A stretch of 6,230 bases of DNA from Flavobacterium psychrophilum (GTDB taxonomy: Bacteria > Bacteroidota > Bacteroidia > Flavobacteriales > Flavobacteriaceae): contig CAMBOW010000091.1 in assembly GCA_945869365.1 (NCBI GenBank), positions 1 through 6,230 of the forward strand, read 5' to 3'. The stretch's first letter is position 1. The number at the start of each line of letters is the position of its first letter. Of the stretch, positions 5,277 through 6,230 are shown piece after piece. The notes beneath the pieces were generated by a model. The model was not told the origin of the DNA. It saw only the letters and a program-made list of their open reading frames with translations, and did not search any database. The translations under genes and the position numbers were made by a program.

Positions 5277-6134
5277 TTAAGAAAATAAAGTGGTTGTAAA
5301 TTGTACAGTTCGGCTTTCACCTGAAGCTAGTTTTTGGATCCCTTCTTTTTCATGAAATACTCCGCTGGCATTAATTGTATCGGCATAGCCCAGCCACGGT
5401 TCGATGCATATAAACGGCGCCTGTGGTTTGGTCCAAATGCCTAAATTTGGAAAATCGGCAAAGGATACTTGAACTAACGGCCGATCGTTTTCAAAAAGTG
5501 TAACCAATTTTGATTCCAATTGTTTAAAGACCAAGGCGTCTTTTTCAAACAGCGAGTAAGAAAGGGGTAGGCTATGATTTTCTACCTGAATTTGATGGGT
5601 AGTTTCACTAATTAATTCGTGTTCCAACTCATAAGCAGTCAACTCAGTGTCCAATGGAAAGGCTAAGCTGTAGTCCGAGAAATCTAGCGGTAGAGCAAAT
5701 GCCGGGTGTGCACCCACATTGTAATACATAGTTTCATTTCCACTATTCGTAACCGTATAGGTTGTATGCAATTCATTATGATCCAAGTGATAACAGATAC
5801 GAAAATCAAAATCAAATGGGTAAACGGCTTTTGATTCAGCCGAACTGCACAATTGAAAAACAGCTTTAGATTCAGACTCTTCAATAAGTGAAAATTCCAT
5901 TTCGCGCGCAAATCCATGACGTGGCAACGTATAGGTTTTACATTCGTGTGTGTAGATGTTTTCTTTTACTTTTCCAACAATGGGAAACAACACCGGTGAC
6001 TGCTTGGGCCAGTGAGCAGGATCAGCTTGCCAAAGAAATTCGCGTCCGTTGGCTTTGGATTGCACCGAACACAATTCGGCTCCCTTGGATTGTATGGCAA
6101 CTGTAAGTTCTTGATTTTGGAGGATAATTTTCAC
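5277..6134 (-). CDS. Aldose 1-epimerase family protein, LacX-like (GTG start)
   Basis: A 285-residue cytosolic protein of the galactose mutarotase-like fold, which interconverts alpha and beta anomers of aldoses or phosphorylated sugars. The shorter LacX-like subgroup fits its length and its opening, LQNQELTVAIQSKGAELCSV. The conserved sites are visible: LRRHGF-like LPRHGFAR with His73, NVGAHPAF with His143, and the catalytic-type glutamate Glu245 in ICIEPWLGYAD. SPVLFPIVGKV at 46-56 is also typical. The start is a GTG at 6134; no ATG lies nearby in frame (the first internal Met is residue 79), and residues from the GTG onward match the usual N-terminus. It heads a run of four same-strand genes and ends 3 bases before the acetyltransferase ATG. 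The exact sugar, and whether the enzyme is active, cannot be read from the sequence. Confidence 0.9.
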   Translation of the reverse strand: MKIILQNQELTVAIQSKGAELCSVQSKANGREFLWQADPAHWPKQSPVLFPIVGKVKENIYTHECKTYTLPRHGFAREMEFSLIEESESKAVFQLCSSAESKAVYPFDFDFRICYHLDHNELHTTYTVTNSGNETMYYNVGAHPAFALPLDFSDYSLAFPLDTELTAYELEHELISETTHQIQVENHSLPLSYSLFEKDALVFKQLESKLVTLFENDRPLVQVSFADFPNLGIWTKPQAPFICIEPWLGYADTINASGVFHEKEGIQKLASGESRTVQFTTTLFS

Positions 6135-6149
6135 GGTAATAATTTTTGG

Positions 6150-6157
6150 TAAATATA
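6150..6157 (-). promoter_or_regulatory. Candidate -7 box (TATATTTA) before the epimerase-like gene
   Basis: On the minus strand this is TATATTTA, which matches TAnnTTTG except for the final base, and it sits 15 bases before the GTG start. This placement would give a leader of about 10 bases for the four-gene run. No good TTG is seen at the -33 position; instead the tandem repeat of 6167-6192 occupies that area. Confidence 0.3.
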
Positions 6158-6166
6158 CGCAGTAGG

Positions 6167-6192
6167 GATTAACGATTTAAGATTAACGATTT
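6167..6192. repeat. Two tandem copies of GATTAACGATTT, 14-base period
   Basis: GATTAACGATTT occurs at 6167-6178 and again at 6181-6192 as exact copies separated by two bases (AA). It lies 10 bases upstream of the candidate -7 box of the epimerase-like gene, so it covers the -33 region. It could be a pair of operator half-sites or an intergenic repeat of the kind seen in flavobacterial genomes. Confidence 0.7.
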
Positions 6193-6230
6193 TTGATAAT
6201 GAAATGAGTAACACAGATTGAATAAATTAT
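6193..6230. other. Intergenic end of window, no gene seen
   Basis: This short A/T-rich stretch has early stops in the plus frames, and nothing recognisable is encoded on the minus strand. The words ACACAGATTG at 6211-6220 faintly resemble intergenic repeat units (ACACAGATT) that I recall from flavobacterial genomes, but a single short copy proves nothing. Confidence 0.4.

Noticed and set aside
6193..6230. C-terminal end of an upstream minus-strand gene entering from the right edge.
   Set aside because: Two minus-strand frames are open for about 16-19 codons, but this is too short and the translations are unspecific.

Overview
The window looks like a chromosomal segment of a flavobacterium (phylum Bacteroidota). 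Three things point there: a secreted protein with an N-terminal signal peptide and a C-terminal type IX secretion (T9SS) sorting domain, promoter-like boxes of the Bacteroidota form TAnnTTTG, and A-rich start regions without clear Shine-Dalgarno sequences. Eight protein genes fill almost the whole window. No RNA gene, CRISPR array, insertion sequence or prophage was seen, and no stretch over about 140 bases lacks a gene.

Layout. Bases 1-1757 hold two minus-strand genes in a likely operon: a Gfo/Idh/MocA-family NAD(P)-dependent oxidoreductase, followed 9 bases later by a 3-hydroxybutyryl-CoA dehydrogenase that runs off the left edge. Bases 1758-1894 are a divergent intergenic region with candidate promoters on both strands and a perfect 12-base inverted repeat. 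Bases 1895-3834 hold a plus-strand pair: protein-L-isoaspartate O-methyltransferase (pcm, probably starting at a TTG codon) and, 5 bases after it, a secreted cyanophycinase-like S51 peptidase with a T9SS domain. Bases 3856-6134 hold four minus-strand genes, transcribed right to left: a LacX-type aldose 1-epimerase relative (GTG start), a RimJ/RimL-type GNAT acetyltransferase, smpB, and a small XRE-type HTH regulator whose start codon overlaps the smpB stop. The last 96 bases are intergenic, with a promoter-like box and a 14-base-period tandem repeat.

How the genes relate. Most are housekeeping: isoaspartate repair (pcm), ribosome rescue (smpB), fatty-acid or butanoate metabolism (the dehydrogenase) and sugar-related enzymes. 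The most interesting gene is the S51 peptidase. It keeps the cyanophycinase nucleophile, the histidine and nearly all of the known substrate-pocket residues at matching spacing, is built for export through T9SS, and sits directly behind pcm. This suggests a flavobacterium that attacks cyanophycin or other beta-aspartyl peptides outside the cell. The S51 gene and the HTH gene lie between pcm and smpB, which I recall as close neighbours in many flavobacteria, so they may be accessory insertions.
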